A stretch of 64,000 nt of DNA, from positions 62,001 through 126,000 of the forward strand of contig OZ241337.1 in assembly GCA_965200435.1 (NCBI GenBank), read 5' to 3'. Positions 18,241 through 27,936 of the stretch are shown here, piece by piece (the first letter of the stretch is position 1; every line of letters starts with the position of its first letter). The translations under genes were made by a program, and so were the position numbers. The notes beneath the pieces were generated by a model that had not been told where the DNA came from, made no database searches, and worked only from the letters and a program-made list of their open reading frames with translations. This DNA is from Bin75 sp965200435. GTDB lineage: Bacteria > Nitrospirota > Nitrospiria > Nitrospirales > UBA8639.

Positions 18241-19521
18241 ATGGAATACATTATTATTCTGATCTGCTTAGTGCTCTCCGGGTTGTTCTCAGGCGCGGAA
18301 ATCGCTTTTTTTTCCATTCCCGAAAGCCGATTGGAAACCATGAAAGCGGAAGGTCGCCGGGCCGCCAAACTGGCCCTTTCTCTCCGGCAGAATCCCCAAC
18401 GATTGCTGTCCACCATCCTGATTGGGAACAACGTCGTCAACCTGACGGCCGCCGCGTTGATTTCCATGGTCACGTTTGAACATTTCGGATCAGAAGCAGT
18501 TGCCCTTGCCACGGGATGCCTGACGGTTTTTGTGCTGATCTTCGGAGAAATCGTTCCGAAAACCTTGTGCACCAAGTACGCGGGATCCGCCGTCCAATTT
18601 TTCGCGTATCTTATCTACTGGATGGAAAAACTGTTCTCTCCCGCGCTCTATCTGTTGGAACCGCTGATTCTGAAATTGACCGGAGGACAGGGCATGGCGG
18701 TTCCGTTTGTGACCAAAGAAGAACTGAAGATCATGATCGAGGCCGGAGGCAAAGCCGGAGTGCTCGAGAACCAAAAGGTGGAGATGATTAAAAACGTCTT
18801 CGAGTTCACCGAACTCACGGCAAGGGACGTGATGACCCCGAGAATCGATACCGTCGTCATAGACGGCACGCTCTCTTTGGGCGAAGCCAAAGAAGACTTA
18901 TTCAACATCAAACATTCACGCATTCCCGTCTACGAAGGTATGCGCGACAACATCACCGGCATTCTGTATCGTACCCATGCCTTGGTCGAATTGGCCCAGG
19001 GCAATCAATCCACCCGGCTCAAGGAGTTAGCCCTCTCCCCTCTCTTCATTCCCATTTCCAAACCGGTTGGCGATCTTCTGAAGCAATTCCAACTGGAGAA
19101 ACGCCACATTGCAATCGTCGTGAACGAATTCGGCGGGATCATGGGATTAGTCACCACGGAAGACGTGTTGGAAGAGGTTGTGGGTGACATTCTTGACGAA
19201 TCAGACGTCACCGAGGAATTAATCAAGCGGGTCGGCAAAGATGAGATTGTGGTGAGCGGACGAACGGAAGTGCGAAAAATCAATGCATTTTTGAAAGTGG
19301 AATTGGATAAAGACGAAGACGTCATCTTCTATACCATCAGCGGGCTGATCCAGCAGTGCCTCGGCCATATCCCTGCGATCGGCGAAGAGCTTCAGGTGGC
19401 TAGTTGTTTGCTGACCATCCGGGATGCCGACAACCGGTCCATCAAGAGCGTCCAGATCCGCAAACTGGAAGCCATCTCGCAAGAACAACCGGAACCTGCA
19501 CAAACCGTTTCTTCCGAATGA
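18241..19521 (+). CDS. CNNM/CorC (HlyC) family transporter, DUF21-CBS-CorC
   Basis: 426-residue membrane protein of the CNNM/MpfA/YtfL family, linked to Mg2+ or other divalent-cation efflux. The N-terminal DUF21 domain (about 1-190) has three to four helices and the motif SGLFSGAEIAFFS. Two CBS motifs follow (beginning ARDVMTPRIDTV near 195 and IAIVVNEFGGIMGLVTTEDVLEE near 285). A C-terminal CorC_HlyC domain occupies about 330-415. The name hemolysin is historical. Alone, convergent with ligA. Confidence 0.9.
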   Translation: MEYIIILICLVLSGLFSGAEIAFFSIPESRLETMKAEGRRAAKLALSLRQNPQRLLSTILIGNNVVNLTAAALISMVTFEHFGSEAVALATGCLTVFVLIFGEIVPKTLCTKYAGSAVQFFAYLIYWMEKLFSPALYLLEPLILKLTGGQGMAVPFVTKEELKIMIEAGGKAGVLENQKVEMIKNVFEFTELTARDVMTPRIDTVVIDGTLSLGEAKEDLFNIKHSRIPVYEGMRDNITGILYRTHALVELAQGNQSTRLKELALSPLFIPISKPVGDLLKQFQLEKRHIAIVVNEFGGIMGLVTTEDVLEEVVGDILDESDVTEELIKRVGKDEIVVSGRTEVRKINAFLKVELDKDEDVIFYTISGLIQQCLGHIPAIGEELQVASCLLTIRDADNRSIKSVQIRKLEAISQEQPEPAQTVSSE

Positions 19522-19541
19522 CCCCGGCAATCCATTTTTCC

Positions 19542-21584
19542 TCAGCCGACACCAGACGCACGAATCAGTTTCAGAAATCCGGCTTCGTCAAGAACGGCGA
19601 TCCCCAAACGCTCAGCCTTCGCTAATTTCGACCCCGGATCTTTTCCAATAACCACGTACGTCGTGTGTTTGCTGACACTCGAGATCACCAGTCCTCCGAG
19701 TGCGTGCAGGCGTTGCTCGGCTTCCTGCCTACTCAGACTCTCCAACCCGCCGGTGAGCACAAAGCGTTTTCCTTTCAGAGGTGCAGCCTGCTCCCGTATC
19801 TTATGCGGAACGGGTTGCACGACCACGCCCAATGCTCTCATGCTGTCAAGCACCGCTACGTTTCGAGGCTCGGCAAAGAAGTGGACCACGCTCTGCGCAA
19901 TTTCAAGCCCGATATCGTGAATCTCCACCAACCCCTCGTCGGTCTCAGTCATGAGCCTCTCCAGGGAGCCGGATTGCGCGGCCAGAATCTGTGCAACGTG
20001 CTGACCGACGTGGCGAATGCCGAGTCCGAACAAAAACCGTTCCAATGACGGGGTGGTCTTTTGCGCAATAGCCGACAGCAATTGAGTGGCCGATTTCTCC
20101 GCGAACCCGTCCAGGCTCAGGAGTTGGTCTTTAGTCAAACGATACAGGTCGGACAAATCCTTTACAAAGGACTTGTCGACAAGTTGCGCGACGGTTTTTT
20201 CTCCCAGGCCCTTAATATTCAGAGCGCCTTTTGAGGCAAAATGTTGAATCCCTCCTTTCAACTGAGCGGAGCACACCGTTTGCCCCGTACAATAATAGGC
20301 CGGGCCTTCCTGGACCACGGCCGATTGACACACCGGACAGTGCCCGGGCACCGCAAAGGGAGCGGCGCGTTGCTCGCCGGGAATCGCCACCCGCTCGACA
20401 ATATCGGGAATGACGTCCCCTGCCCGCTCGACCTTGACCGTATCACCCACCCGTACGTCCTTGCGCGCGACTTCTTCCACGTTGTGCAGCGTGGCCCGGC
20501 TGATCGTGACGCCGCCGACTTCAACCGGCGTCAATAAAGCGATGGGCGTCAACGCTCCGGTCCGTCCCACCGACACCACGATGTCCTGAACCGTCGTCAA
20601 TTCCTTGTGGGGTGGAAATTTAAAGGCAAGGGCCCAGCGCGGACTTCTGGATTTCTCCCCGAGTTGCTCTTGCTGATCCCTGAGATTGAGCTTCACCACG
20701 ATGCCGTCGATTTCAAAGGGCAAGCTCTCCCGCCGGTCCATCATGCAGCGGTGAAAAGCGATCACTTCTTCGATGCTGTGACACACCAAGGTTTGCCGGG
20801 GAACCGGCAACCCCCACGTTTCAAGGAGAGCAATGGTCTCCCAATGTGTACCCGGCAACGGACCGGAGGAGACCATCAAATCATAACAGGTCAGGACGAG
20901 AGGTCTGGTTGCGGTGATCCGGGAATCCAGTTGCCGAAGGGAGCCGGACGCGGCGTTGCGGGGATTCGCAAATGTCTTTTCTCCACGCTCAGTCAGTTGA
21001 CGATTGAGGGTCTGGAAATCGGGAAGACGCAGATAGACTTCACCTCGGACGACGATTCGCTCCGGCACGTTCCCTTTCATCTCCAGACAACGGCACCGGG
21101 CAAGAATCGATCGAAGATTCGAGGTGATCAGTTCTCCCGTTTGTCCGTCTCCCCTGGTCGCGCCACTCGTAAACGTTCCGCGTTCATAAACAATGACAAC
21201 CGACAGCCCATCGTATTTCGGCTCAGCGACGTATTCGATCTGGCCAACAGCGAGTTCTTTTTTTACACGTTTATCAAACGCCGAAACTTCATCGGGAACC
21301 AAGACCGAATCGAGGCTCAACAACGGACGATCGTGCGGCACCTTCAGAAACTGTTCAATGCGTTCGAGACGTGCGGACCCGACCCGTTGCGTCGGCGAAT
21401 CCGGGGTGACCAGATCGGGATATTGCTCTTCTAAATCCTCAAGGGTTTTGAACAGTTTGTCATATTCCGAATCCGAAATTTCCATCCTGCCGAGACCATA
21501 ATACAGATCGTCGTGATGGAGAATCTGCTGACGCAATGCAGCAATTCGAGCCTGAAGATCAGAAGGAGCGTCAGAGGAGGACAT
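19542..21584 (-). CDS. ligA: NAD-dependent DNA ligase LigA
   Basis: 680-residue bacterial ligase, sealing nicks with NAD+. Order: Ia domain; adenylation domain with the AMP-accepting lysine in EPKYDGLSV; OB fold; four-Cys zinc finger (CPVCQSAV ... YYCTGQTVC); helix-hairpin-helix repeats (IKGLGEKTVAQL onward); C-terminal BRCT domain (GKRFVLTGGLESLSRQEAEQ). Complete and intact over 2 kb. Confidence 0.97.
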   Translation of the reverse strand: MSSSDAPSDLQARIAALRQQILHHDDLYYGLGRMEISDSEYDKLFKTLEDLEEQYPDLVTPDSPTQRVGSARLERIEQFLKVPHDRPLLSLDSVLVPDEVSAFDKRVKKELAVGQIEYVAEPKYDGLSVVIVYERGTFTSGATRGDGQTGELITSNLRSILARCRCLEMKGNVPERIVVRGEVYLRLPDFQTLNRQLTERGEKTFANPRNAASGSLRQLDSRITATRPLVLTCYDLMVSSGPLPGTHWETIALLETWGLPVPRQTLVCHSIEEVIAFHRCMMDRRESLPFEIDGIVVKLNLRDQQEQLGEKSRSPRWALAFKFPPHKELTTVQDIVVSVGRTGALTPIALLTPVEVGGVTISRATLHNVEEVARKDVRVGDTVKVERAGDVIPDIVERVAIPGEQRAAPFAVPGHCPVCQSAVVQEGPAYYCTGQTVCSAQLKGGIQHFASKGALNIKGLGEKTVAQLVDKSFVKDLSDLYRLTKDQLLSLDGFAEKSATQLLSAIAQKTTPSLERFLFGLGIRHVGQHVAQILAAQSGSLERLMTETDEGLVEIHDIGLEIAQSVVHFFAEPRNVAVLDSMRALGVVVQPVPHKIREQAAPLKGKRFVLTGGLESLSRQEAEQRLHALGGLVISSVSKHTTYVVIGKDPGSKLAKAERLGIAVLDEAGFLKLIRASGVG

Positions 21585-21622
21585 GATTGCACGCAGCGGC
21601 CCCGGTTATCCGTGGCCTGCAC

Positions 21623-23032
21623 CTACCCTTGAATGAATTGAGCGGCAAAACTGCGAATTTCGTGCCCGTTGAGTACGTGAAAGCGTCGCAAACGGGCCAC
21701 AGTTTGTCCGGAAAACCTCGACAGGGGCACCGGAATGAGTTTGCGTTCGAACCTTCCGGCAAGGCGTTTCCACTGGGCCAGGGGCGGAAGGGGACTCACA
21801 AGCGTCACGTGTTTTTCCAGGGAATGAAGGCATGCGCCGGCGATCAGGCGCTCCTCCAAGGTTCGGGAAAAATCGAGCCTTGGATCGTCCCAAATATCCG
21901 GAATCGGCCGAGGCGGAAACAGGAACAGCGTACCCCCGTACAGCGACTGTCCGATCCCCGGTCCGATCATGTTTTCCAAAAACGGCGTGGCGTAAAAACA
22001 GAGGGTGGGCTCTTCAGCATGTTCCGCGTACCAGGTCGCCTGCCATGAAAATTTTTCGCGGTCCGCCGGCACCTCGAAGATGAAGACCACGATTTCCACG
22101 GTCCCGCGGGACGGCGGGAGTTCTTTGACGTAAATGTCCGGCGACTTCTCCCGAAGCTTCCAATGGCGCAGGGTTTCCCGCATGTCGATGCCGTCGCGAA
22201 TCGAGGTCGTGAATTTATCGACACGGGCAAGATCTTCACCGAGCAGGATTTTGCTTTGTTCACGCACGTGGGCCGTAAACCCTTCGATGCGGTTGTCTTC
22301 CGGTGGCCAGGAACATTGCCTCAACGGGTTCCAGCGATAGGCCCATTGACGCCGTTTACGCTCGTCCTGTCCGGGCCTGAGCGACAACGTTCGCCATGAG
22401 ACCGGTGCGCCATTCACCCGGTTCTTCGCGATGACAACGTCACCATCCGGCGATTCGAGCAAGTTGAGGCCCATGGAATACGGCGGCAACGCCGCGCGCA
22501 GTGATTCATCCGGCTCACACCCGTAACGCTTTGCCGTTTCGAGGAAAATCACGGCAAATTCGTCCCCGGCAAATTGTTTAGTCGCCAGAGTCAACGTATA
22601 GAGATCCGGTGTCAACCGGTATTCGCCTAACGCGAGATTCCGCATGTATTGCAAATACATCCGAAGCAACTGGGGCGTTACCCAATTGGATTCCTGCCGC
22701 AAATGGGCTGGGCGCACGGCAAGCCATCGTCGCCGGGATTCGAGCAGTAGTTCCTTGATCCCCTCAATGGATAAATAGGTGTCGGAACGTGCTTCGGCCC
22801 GTCGCCGCTCGAAAAGCTCCGTGAGAAAGGGTAATTCACAAAGCAGGAAATACAACGTCCGAGGCTCGACAAGATGGAGCGACGGATAGCCAGCCAAGGA
22901 TTCGGGAAGCTCATACGGCCACCGGTTGTGATACGCGTCGCGCAACCAAGGCCAATCTTCAACGGAACAGACGCACAGGATCGAGCGATAATCCAATTCA
23001 AGCTCGTGCAGTTTAAAGGCCATCCACTTCAC
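21623..23032 (-). CDS. Hypothetical protein, C-terminal partner of a probable split gene
   Basis: 469 residues from GTG 23032, which overlaps the stop of the preceding gene (GTGA). No named family is certain. The opening MAFKLHELELDYRSILCVCSVEDW resembles the conserved helix plus G-x-H strand of ChaN/TraB/DUF5682-type proteins, with S-V-E-D in place of a G-x-x-H. The rest is a large alpha/beta protein with a hydrophobic C-terminal third. The frame continues upstream of the GTG as plausible coding (RTLVV), so this and the 159-residue ORF may be one protein split by a frameshift. Third gene of the MoxR operon. Confidence 0.55.
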   Translation of the reverse strand: MKWMAFKLHELELDYRSILCVCSVEDWPWLRDAYHNRWPYELPESLAGYPSLHLVEPRTLYFLLCELPFLTELFERRRAEARSDTYLSIEGIKELLLESRRRWLAVRPAHLRQESNWVTPQLLRMYLQYMRNLALGEYRLTPDLYTLTLATKQFAGDEFAVIFLETAKRYGCEPDESLRAALPPYSMGLNLLESPDGDVVIAKNRVNGAPVSWRTLSLRPGQDERKRRQWAYRWNPLRQCSWPPEDNRIEGFTAHVREQSKILLGEDLARVDKFTTSIRDGIDMRETLRHWKLREKSPDIYVKELPPSRGTVEIVVFIFEVPADREKFSWQATWYAEHAEEPTLCFYATPFLENMIGPGIGQSLYGGTLFLFPPRPIPDIWDDPRLDFSRTLEERLIAGACLHSLEKHVTLVSPLPPLAQWKRLAGRFERKLIPVPLSRFSGQTVARLRRFHVLNGHEIRSFAAQFIQG

Positions 23033-23508
23033 GACCAGCGTTCGCTTTGCGGTCTGGGGTACGGGAGAAAGGGCAGTGCGGCACCGGAGAAGGAGGCCAG
23101 GGATACGCTTTTCAGTGCATAGGGATCGGGCACGGGATATTCGACCGGTTCATAGACCGTCACGTCCCGGTCGATATAGGCCAGATCGACTCCCTCCTCC
23201 ATGGCCATCCGAATCGTAGAAATGACGGGTTGACAGGGATCGAGCGGAATGTAACTGCACACAGGCCGTTCGTTGCGGTCCGGTTCCGGCATGACCACGA
23301 CGCTGATCACCGACAACCGCGTGATCCCCTCTTCCACCGGATTTTCGACGGATGCAGGCAACGGCAGCGCGACGCAATCGAACCGATCTGCCATCCAGAG
23401 ATCTCGAACGGCCTTGGACACATCGACGCTGCCGTGACGGACCGGAACCACGTGCAGACGAGGAGACAGGCGATACACCGCCCTGTCCTGTTGAGACAAA
23501 GGGCTCAT
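23029..23508 (-). CDS. Hypothetical protein, N-terminal partner of a probable split gene
   Basis: 159 residues, second gene of the MoxR operon, starting 6 bases after the ATPase stop. It contains alternating strands and helices (VVPVRHGSVDVSKAVRDL, FDCVALPLPASVE, GVDLAYIDRDV). These resemble the N-terminal part of ChaN/TraB/DUF5682-like proteins, where a his-containing strand and an IxxAxExGxxLxxID element occur. Assignment is weak. The stop overlaps the next start by 4 bp, so either translational coupling or a single-base frameshift links the two. Confidence 0.5.
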   Translation of the reverse strand: MSPLSQQDRAVYRLSPRLHVVPVRHGSVDVSKAVRDLWMADRFDCVALPLPASVENPVEEGITRLSVISVVVMPEPDRNERPVCSYIPLDPCQPVISTIRMAMEEGVDLAYIDRDVTVYEPVEYPVPDPYALKSVSLASFSGAALPFLPYPRPQSERWS

Positions 23509-23514
23509 GGACGC

Positions 23515-24474
23515 TTATTTGTCAGGATGCAGCGGGTCGTCGGGTTCAAAGAAAAAATCACCCAATCCCCTGGGAAACACCTGTTCACCAGCGGCCCGTT
23601 TTCGTTGTCGCGCGAGGGTCTCCAAATCCAGCGCGTCTTCACCGAGCACGTTGATAAGCGCTTCGCGCCAGACTTCATCTCGCGACAGGGGGTGAGATGG
23701 ATCCTGCGCCAACCGTTTGAGCGCATATTGCATCAGGTGAATGCCATCCCTCACCGAAAATCCCAGGTCGAGTTGATGCGCCTTTTGCAAGAACTCCACG
23801 GTGATGGTGAGAATCTCCTGTGGAGAAAATGGCAAATGGTATTGCAGGATCGCCAACTCGTGGTCACGGGCCGGAAACTCGAGTTTCAAACTGGGCTGTA
23901 GCCGGGAAAGAATATAATCCGGCACTTCATACGTGGAGGCATCCTCGTTCATGGTCACACAACACCGGAAGTCAGCATGGGCTTTGACCCGGATGCCGGC
24001 CACAACGGATTCTACCGAACGCCGGTAATCGAGCAGAGGCGCCAGGGACGCCCAACTTTTTTCGTTCATCCGATTGCCTTCGTCCAACAGACAGACCCCA
24101 CCGGTCAACATCGCGGTGACCAACGAAGAGGCCTGATACTGTATGGTGCTCCCTTCCGCAATCACTGGCGTAATCAATAAATCCTCGGGTCTCGTATCGG
24201 CCGTACATTGATAAACGTAGAAGTCCTGCTTCCGTTCACGCGCGGCGGACGTGGCCAAAGTCGTCTTTCCGATGCCAGGTTGGCCGATAATGCGCGGGCA
24301 CAGCGGAAGATCTTTCTCATCGATCACAAGCCAGCACGCCAGGAGTTGCTGAAGAACCTCACGATCCCCGATCCACTCCTGCTGCGAATGATCGGGTTGG
24401 GCCAGGCGCAGGGAAATCCCCTCAATCGCCATCATCCTTTGCCGTTCAGCCTGTGGTTCGGATGCGTAAGACAT
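23515..24474 (-). CDS. MoxR-like AAA+ ATPase
   Basis: 319-residue AAA+ ATPase. Walker A is GQPGIGKTT (about residue 65), Walker B CLLDEGNRM, sensor region CCVTMNEDAS, and the arginine-finger region around YILSRLQPSLKLEFP. It belongs to the MoxR/CbbQ-type group that usually works with a VWA or other partner protein as a chaperone. Here the downstream partners are the two hypothetical genes at 21623-23508, in an operon with spacing of 6 and -4 bp. No VWA protein is present in the window. Confidence 0.85.
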   Translation of the reverse strand: MSYASEPQAERQRMMAIEGISLRLAQPDHSQQEWIGDREVLQQLLACWLVIDEKDLPLCPRIIGQPGIGKTTLATSAARERKQDFYVYQCTADTRPEDLLITPVIAEGSTIQYQASSLVTAMLTGGVCLLDEGNRMNEKSWASLAPLLDYRRSVESVVAGIRVKAHADFRCCVTMNEDASTYEVPDYILSRLQPSLKLEFPARDHELAILQYHLPFSPQEILTITVEFLQKAHQLDLGFSVRDGIHLMQYALKRLAQDPSHPLSRDEVWREALINVLGEDALDLETLARQRKRAAGEQVFPRGLGDFFFEPDDPLHPDK

Positions 24475-24559
24475 GGAGTCCCCTTTTCAAAACCCGAGTT
24501 TACAACCGAACACAAGCTAGCATAGGAGTTTTCAAGGGTCAATCAACCTGCTTTCTTCG

Positions 24560-24735
24560 GCTGTATGGGTCCAGTCATTCATTGACACATTGCGCGGCAT
24601 CCTGCTGTCATGCCCGACCGTATTCATCGGGGGTCCATGGTCGTTCTCTTCGGCCCCTCGCTTTGCGTGGCCTGCCCGGAACACAAACAACTGGATCCTC
24701 GATTAAAAATGTCGAGGATGACAGAAGAGGCGGAC
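24560..24735. repeat. Family-B repeat fragments upstream of IS element
   Basis: Contains a left-end-like TCCAGTCATTCATTGACACATT (about 24569-24590), a CCGACCGTATTCATCGGGGG hairpin, and a second hairpin TCCTCGATTAAAAATGTCGAGGA at about 24697-24720. The latter is close to one at about 38648-38670. No gene is seen between 24475 and 24796. Confidence 0.45.
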
Positions 24736-24796
24736 TCGATGACAAATAGCCACTCCTCGACATCTGTTGTTGAGGAGTGGTGGCCCATACACGCAT

Positions 24797-25878
24797 TGTA
24801 TAAGTTCAGAAACATTTGGCACTCCTCGACACAGGAGGAGGAGCCATGCAGATCCACCATGTCGGCTATCGCATCAGGGGGTTTTCTCGACTAACGCAAG
24901 TCGGGCATCGTTGGGACATGATACCCCACGAAGCCCACCACCGACTCAAGATTCTGCACTTTTGCGCCCGGCACGGCCGGCCGGCGACCTATGAGGCCTT
25001 TGGCGTCAGCCGCCGGACGCTTTCTCGCTGGCAGCGGGCGCTCGCCCAAGCTGGCGGGGACCCGCAGGCGTTGGCCGTCCGCTCCAGGGCCCCCCACCGC
25101 CGCCGGCAGGCCACGTGGCCACCCGCCCTGAGCCAAGCGATCCGGCGGCTACGCACCACGTATCCCAACCGTGGGAAGGCCAAGCTGCACGTCCTACTGC
25201 GGCCGTGGTGTGCGCAGCACGGGCTAGCCCTCCCCAGGGTCTCCACCATCGGGCGCCTGATCGCCCGCGCCCCGGACCGGATGCGGCACACGCCGAGCCG
25301 CCTGGATGCCCGGGGCCGGCCCAAACCCCGGACACGGCGCCGGAAATCCCGCCCGCCCCGGCCCCGCCCAGCCCCTGGCGGTCTTGGCCGGCGATCCCGT
25401 TGTGCGGCTCCACGCCGGACTCCGCCGCTACCTATTCACCTTCATCGATCCCTGCAGGCGCTTCGCCTTCGCTGTGGCCACCGCCACCGCCTCCAGCCGC
25501 CATGCCACCCACGCCCTCGATGCACTCTGTGCGTTGCTCCCGGCCCCACCCCGGGTCCTCCTCTCCGATAACGGCCCGGAGTTCCAGGGGCATTTCCAGC
25601 ACCGGCTCGATGAACGCGGCATCACCCACTGGTGGACGTATCCCCGATCCCCGAAAATGAACGCTCATGCGGAACGGTTCAATCGCACCCTGCAAGAGAC
25701 CTTCGTGGACTACCACGAGGATCTGCTGTTCGACGATTTGGCGGCCTTTAACCGCAAACTGGCCGATTGGTTGCTGGCCTACAATACCGTGTTGCCCCAC
25801 CATAGCCTTGGGCGGCAATCTCCGGTACAATCCCTGATTCACCACCAACCCGAGTGCCAAATGTGGTGGCCCCATACA
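24797..25878 (+). mobile_element. IS element (IS481-like), about 1.08 kb
   Basis: Bounded by imperfect inverted repeats: left TGTAT...ACATTTGGCACTC from 24797, right GAGTGCCAAATGT...ATACA ending 25878. The right repeat overlaps the transposase C terminus. No target-site duplication is evident. The left flank (GTGGTGGCCCATACACGCA) resembles the inside of the right end (GTGGTGGCCCCATACAGGCA), so the left side may abut the remnant of another copy, and the boundaries are tentative. Confidence 0.7.
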
Positions 25879-25887
25879 GGCAGTTGA
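24846..25887 (+). pseudogene. IS481-like DDE transposase, frameshifted
   Basis: First part starts at ATG 24846 behind GGAGGAGGAG and encodes a helix-turn-helix region (TYEAFGVSRRTLSRWQRAL) and linker. Its frame runs to 25571 as Arg/Pro nonsense. The catalytic half is in another frame, from about 25360 to the stop at 25887. It carries D-D-E residues in FTFIDPCRRF, LLSDNGPEF and NAHAERFNR. The switch lies in the C-rich stretch at about 25345-25390 and is +1 (or -2), unlike the common programmed -1 shift. I therefore take it as an inactivated gene. GC content is higher than its neighbours. Confidence 0.75.
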
Positions 25888-26014
25888 CAGACAACCTGAA
25901 ACTCTATATGTTTGATAAAGTTTCTCAAAACCAATTTTGTTAAAACAAAAAATCATTTTAATTATTGTAAACTTGTGGCGGATTTGTTAGAGTGCCGCCG
26001 TTCTTTTTATTTCA

Positions 26015-26212
26015 ATGAATTCCGACAAAAACACCCGATGGCCGAGGAAACGACTCACACCCGCCGAAGCCAGGTGTGAATGCGGCCAGCTTATCGCAAA
26101 ACTTCGTGGGGATAATATCGAAGTCAAATGCAAACGCTGCAAACGGATTGTCTCCATTGCTTATAGCAGGCTCAAGGAAAGAGAAGAAGTCGTCTTAACA
26201 CCATACGGATAG
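26015..26212 (+). CDS. Com-like small zinc-finger protein
   Basis: 65 residues with two Cys pairs: CECGQLIAKL and IEVKCKRCKRIVSI, giving a C-x-C ... C-x2-C zinc finger. The pattern C-G-x-L-[IL]-A-K-L ... I-E-[VI]-K-C-x-R-C-K matches phage Mu Com-type proteins, which bind nucleic acid to control translation. No phage genes or mom-like methylase are nearby, so its target here is unknown. Upstream is an AT-rich segment (25900-26010) likely to hold its promoter. No clear ribosome-binding site. Confidence 0.65.
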   Translation: MNSDKNTRWPRKRLTPAEARCECGQLIAKLRGDNIEVKCKRCKRIVSIAYSRLKEREEVVLTPYG

Positions 26213-26382
26213 GAGCCCGCTCACCCCGGCTCCCTCCCTCAGGACGAGCGGACTTGAAGAAAAGAGAAGGGGATCGCCGCCGAATCGCTTAGTCATTAAC
26301 CAGGATATCACTGAGGGCCCCCAGAGCCCCTTCCATAACCAAGAGGACCGGCAGAGTCCCTAAGCAACAAGGAGGTCGTCCG

Positions 26383-27885
26383 ATGAGACGATTTTTTTTG
26401 ATCGCGGGGGTAATGATGGCCCTCATGATGGTGCCGCACACGGCAGTTTGGGCGGAAGATACGGAATTTACGCCCGCTCAAATGAAACAGATACGCAAAA
26501 TGTTTGAAGAGTGGTCAAAGCAACAGCGCCAACAACAGGCCCCACCGGCGGCAGGAGCGCCGGCGCCACCGTCCCAAAAGGGACCTTCCATCCCGACCAT
26601 GGGCGACACATCAAAAAAGTCCATCCGATACGGCACGGACTTCTCCGGTGGTAGCGGACTGCAGGGCGGACGGACCATCTACGCCAGACCCTTCGTCAAG
26701 GTTCCGAAGACCATCGTCGGGGGGTACATCGACTTTACCTACTCGGCATGCACTAAGGGATCGCGGGAGGGAAAAGCGCGAGATTGTGACGATCCAGGGT
26801 CATTCGACCAGGAACGCCTCGTGCCGTTCTTCTATTCCCAGATCACGGACCGGCTCAGCATGGCCGCGGAAATCGAGTTTGAACACGGCGGGACCAATAA
26901 CAACCAAAGTGACGGGGACGTCAAGGTTGAATTCGCCACCATGGACTACCGGTTCAACGACGCCCTCAACCTGCGGGCAGGCATCATCCTGTCGCCCATG
27001 GGTCGGTTCAACCTGATCCACGACTCGCCCTTGAACGATTTGCCGCTCCGTCCGATGGTGAGCCGGGCCATCCTGCCTTCCACCCTGGCCGAATCCGGAA
27101 TAGGCTTTTTCGGCACGTTCTATCCGACCGCGCTGTCCAAGATCGACTACGAATTGTACATTGTGAATGGCTTTGCCGGCAGTGGCGGCAGTAATGCTGG
27201 CTTTATTAGCGAATCATCAGGAATGAGAAGTTCTCGCGGAAGTCAGCAAAAGGATATCAATGAAAACAAGGCGATCCTCAGCCGTGTCTCGTTCAGCCCA
27301 ATGTTGGGGATCGAGGTGGCCGGGTCCATTCACCACGGCAAATGGGACCGTGAAAATAGGCATGACCTCACCCTGGCCGCCATTGACGGGGTCGTGCAAC
27401 GAGGCCCCTTTGAAATCATGGGCGAAGCCGCCTGGGCCGACATCGAAACGCCCTGTGGCGGAGTGCAGTGTGTTGTTGTTGCAAAAGAGGGGACGGAGAC
27501 ATTCCAATCCGCTTTTGACGACGCAACGAGGCGCCGGATTGTTTTAGAGGAAGATACGGAGAGGATTATACCTGCAGGCATGTCCGGATATTACGTGCAG
27601 TTGAATTACCACTTCATGCCGGAAGGGCTCACCAGGGTCCTGCCCAGCTATTTCGGCCAGAACTCCACGTTTACGGGCATCCTTCGTTACGGACGATCGG
27701 ATACGAACACCGATTCCGACATCAACCCGAATGACGAAGAACGGTTCACCCTGGGGATCAATTTCCGGCCCGTGGAAGATTCGGTCATCAAGTTCGCCTA
27801 TACGTGGAACACGAAGGGTGTGAACAATCCTGCGGGAACCGAGAGTCCCGATGGGTGGCAATTCAACATGTCGTCGTATTTCTAG
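26383..27885 (+). CDS. Outer-membrane porin-like beta-barrel protein
   Basis: 500 residues: signal peptide (1-24, ending VWA-ED), a short helical/coiled segment rich in Gln and Pro (30-65), then a long region of alternating amphipathic strands ending in aromatic F (NMSSYF), the usual barrel terminus. Features such as LNLRAGIILSPMGRFNLIHDS and ALSKIDYELYIVNGF resemble phosphate-selective (OprP/O-like) porins. Substrate unknown. Strong AAGGAGG ribosome-binding site. First gene of a probable four-gene cluster with the lipoprotein, FMN-binding and membrane proteins. Confidence 0.75.
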   Translation: MRRFFLIAGVMMALMMVPHTAVWAEDTEFTPAQMKQIRKMFEEWSKQQRQQQAPPAAGAPAPPSQKGPSIPTMGDTSKKSIRYGTDFSGGSGLQGGRTIYARPFVKVPKTIVGGYIDFTYSACTKGSREGKARDCDDPGSFDQERLVPFFYSQITDRLSMAAEIEFEHGGTNNNQSDGDVKVEFATMDYRFNDALNLRAGIILSPMGRFNLIHDSPLNDLPLRPMVSRAILPSTLAESGIGFFGTFYPTALSKIDYELYIVNGFAGSGGSNAGFISESSGMRSSRGSQQKDINENKAILSRVSFSPMLGIEVAGSIHHGKWDRENRHDLTLAAIDGVVQRGPFEIMGEAAWADIETPCGGVQCVVVAKEGTETFQSAFDDATRRRIVLEEDTERIIPAGMSGYYVQLNYHFMPEGLTRVLPSYFGQNSTFTGILRYGRSDTNTDSDINPNDEERFTLGINFRPVEDSVIKFAYTWNTKGVNNPAGTESPDGWQFNMSSYF

Positions 27886-27936
27886 TCGAAGGCCCTCTCT
27901 CTCCCCTCCAAGGGAAGAGAGAGGGCGGAAGTAACT

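Noticed and set aside
24846..25887. Programmed frameshift making an active transposase
   Set aside because: The shift is +1/-2 and no slippery heptamer of the -1 type is seen; inactivation is simpler, though not proven.
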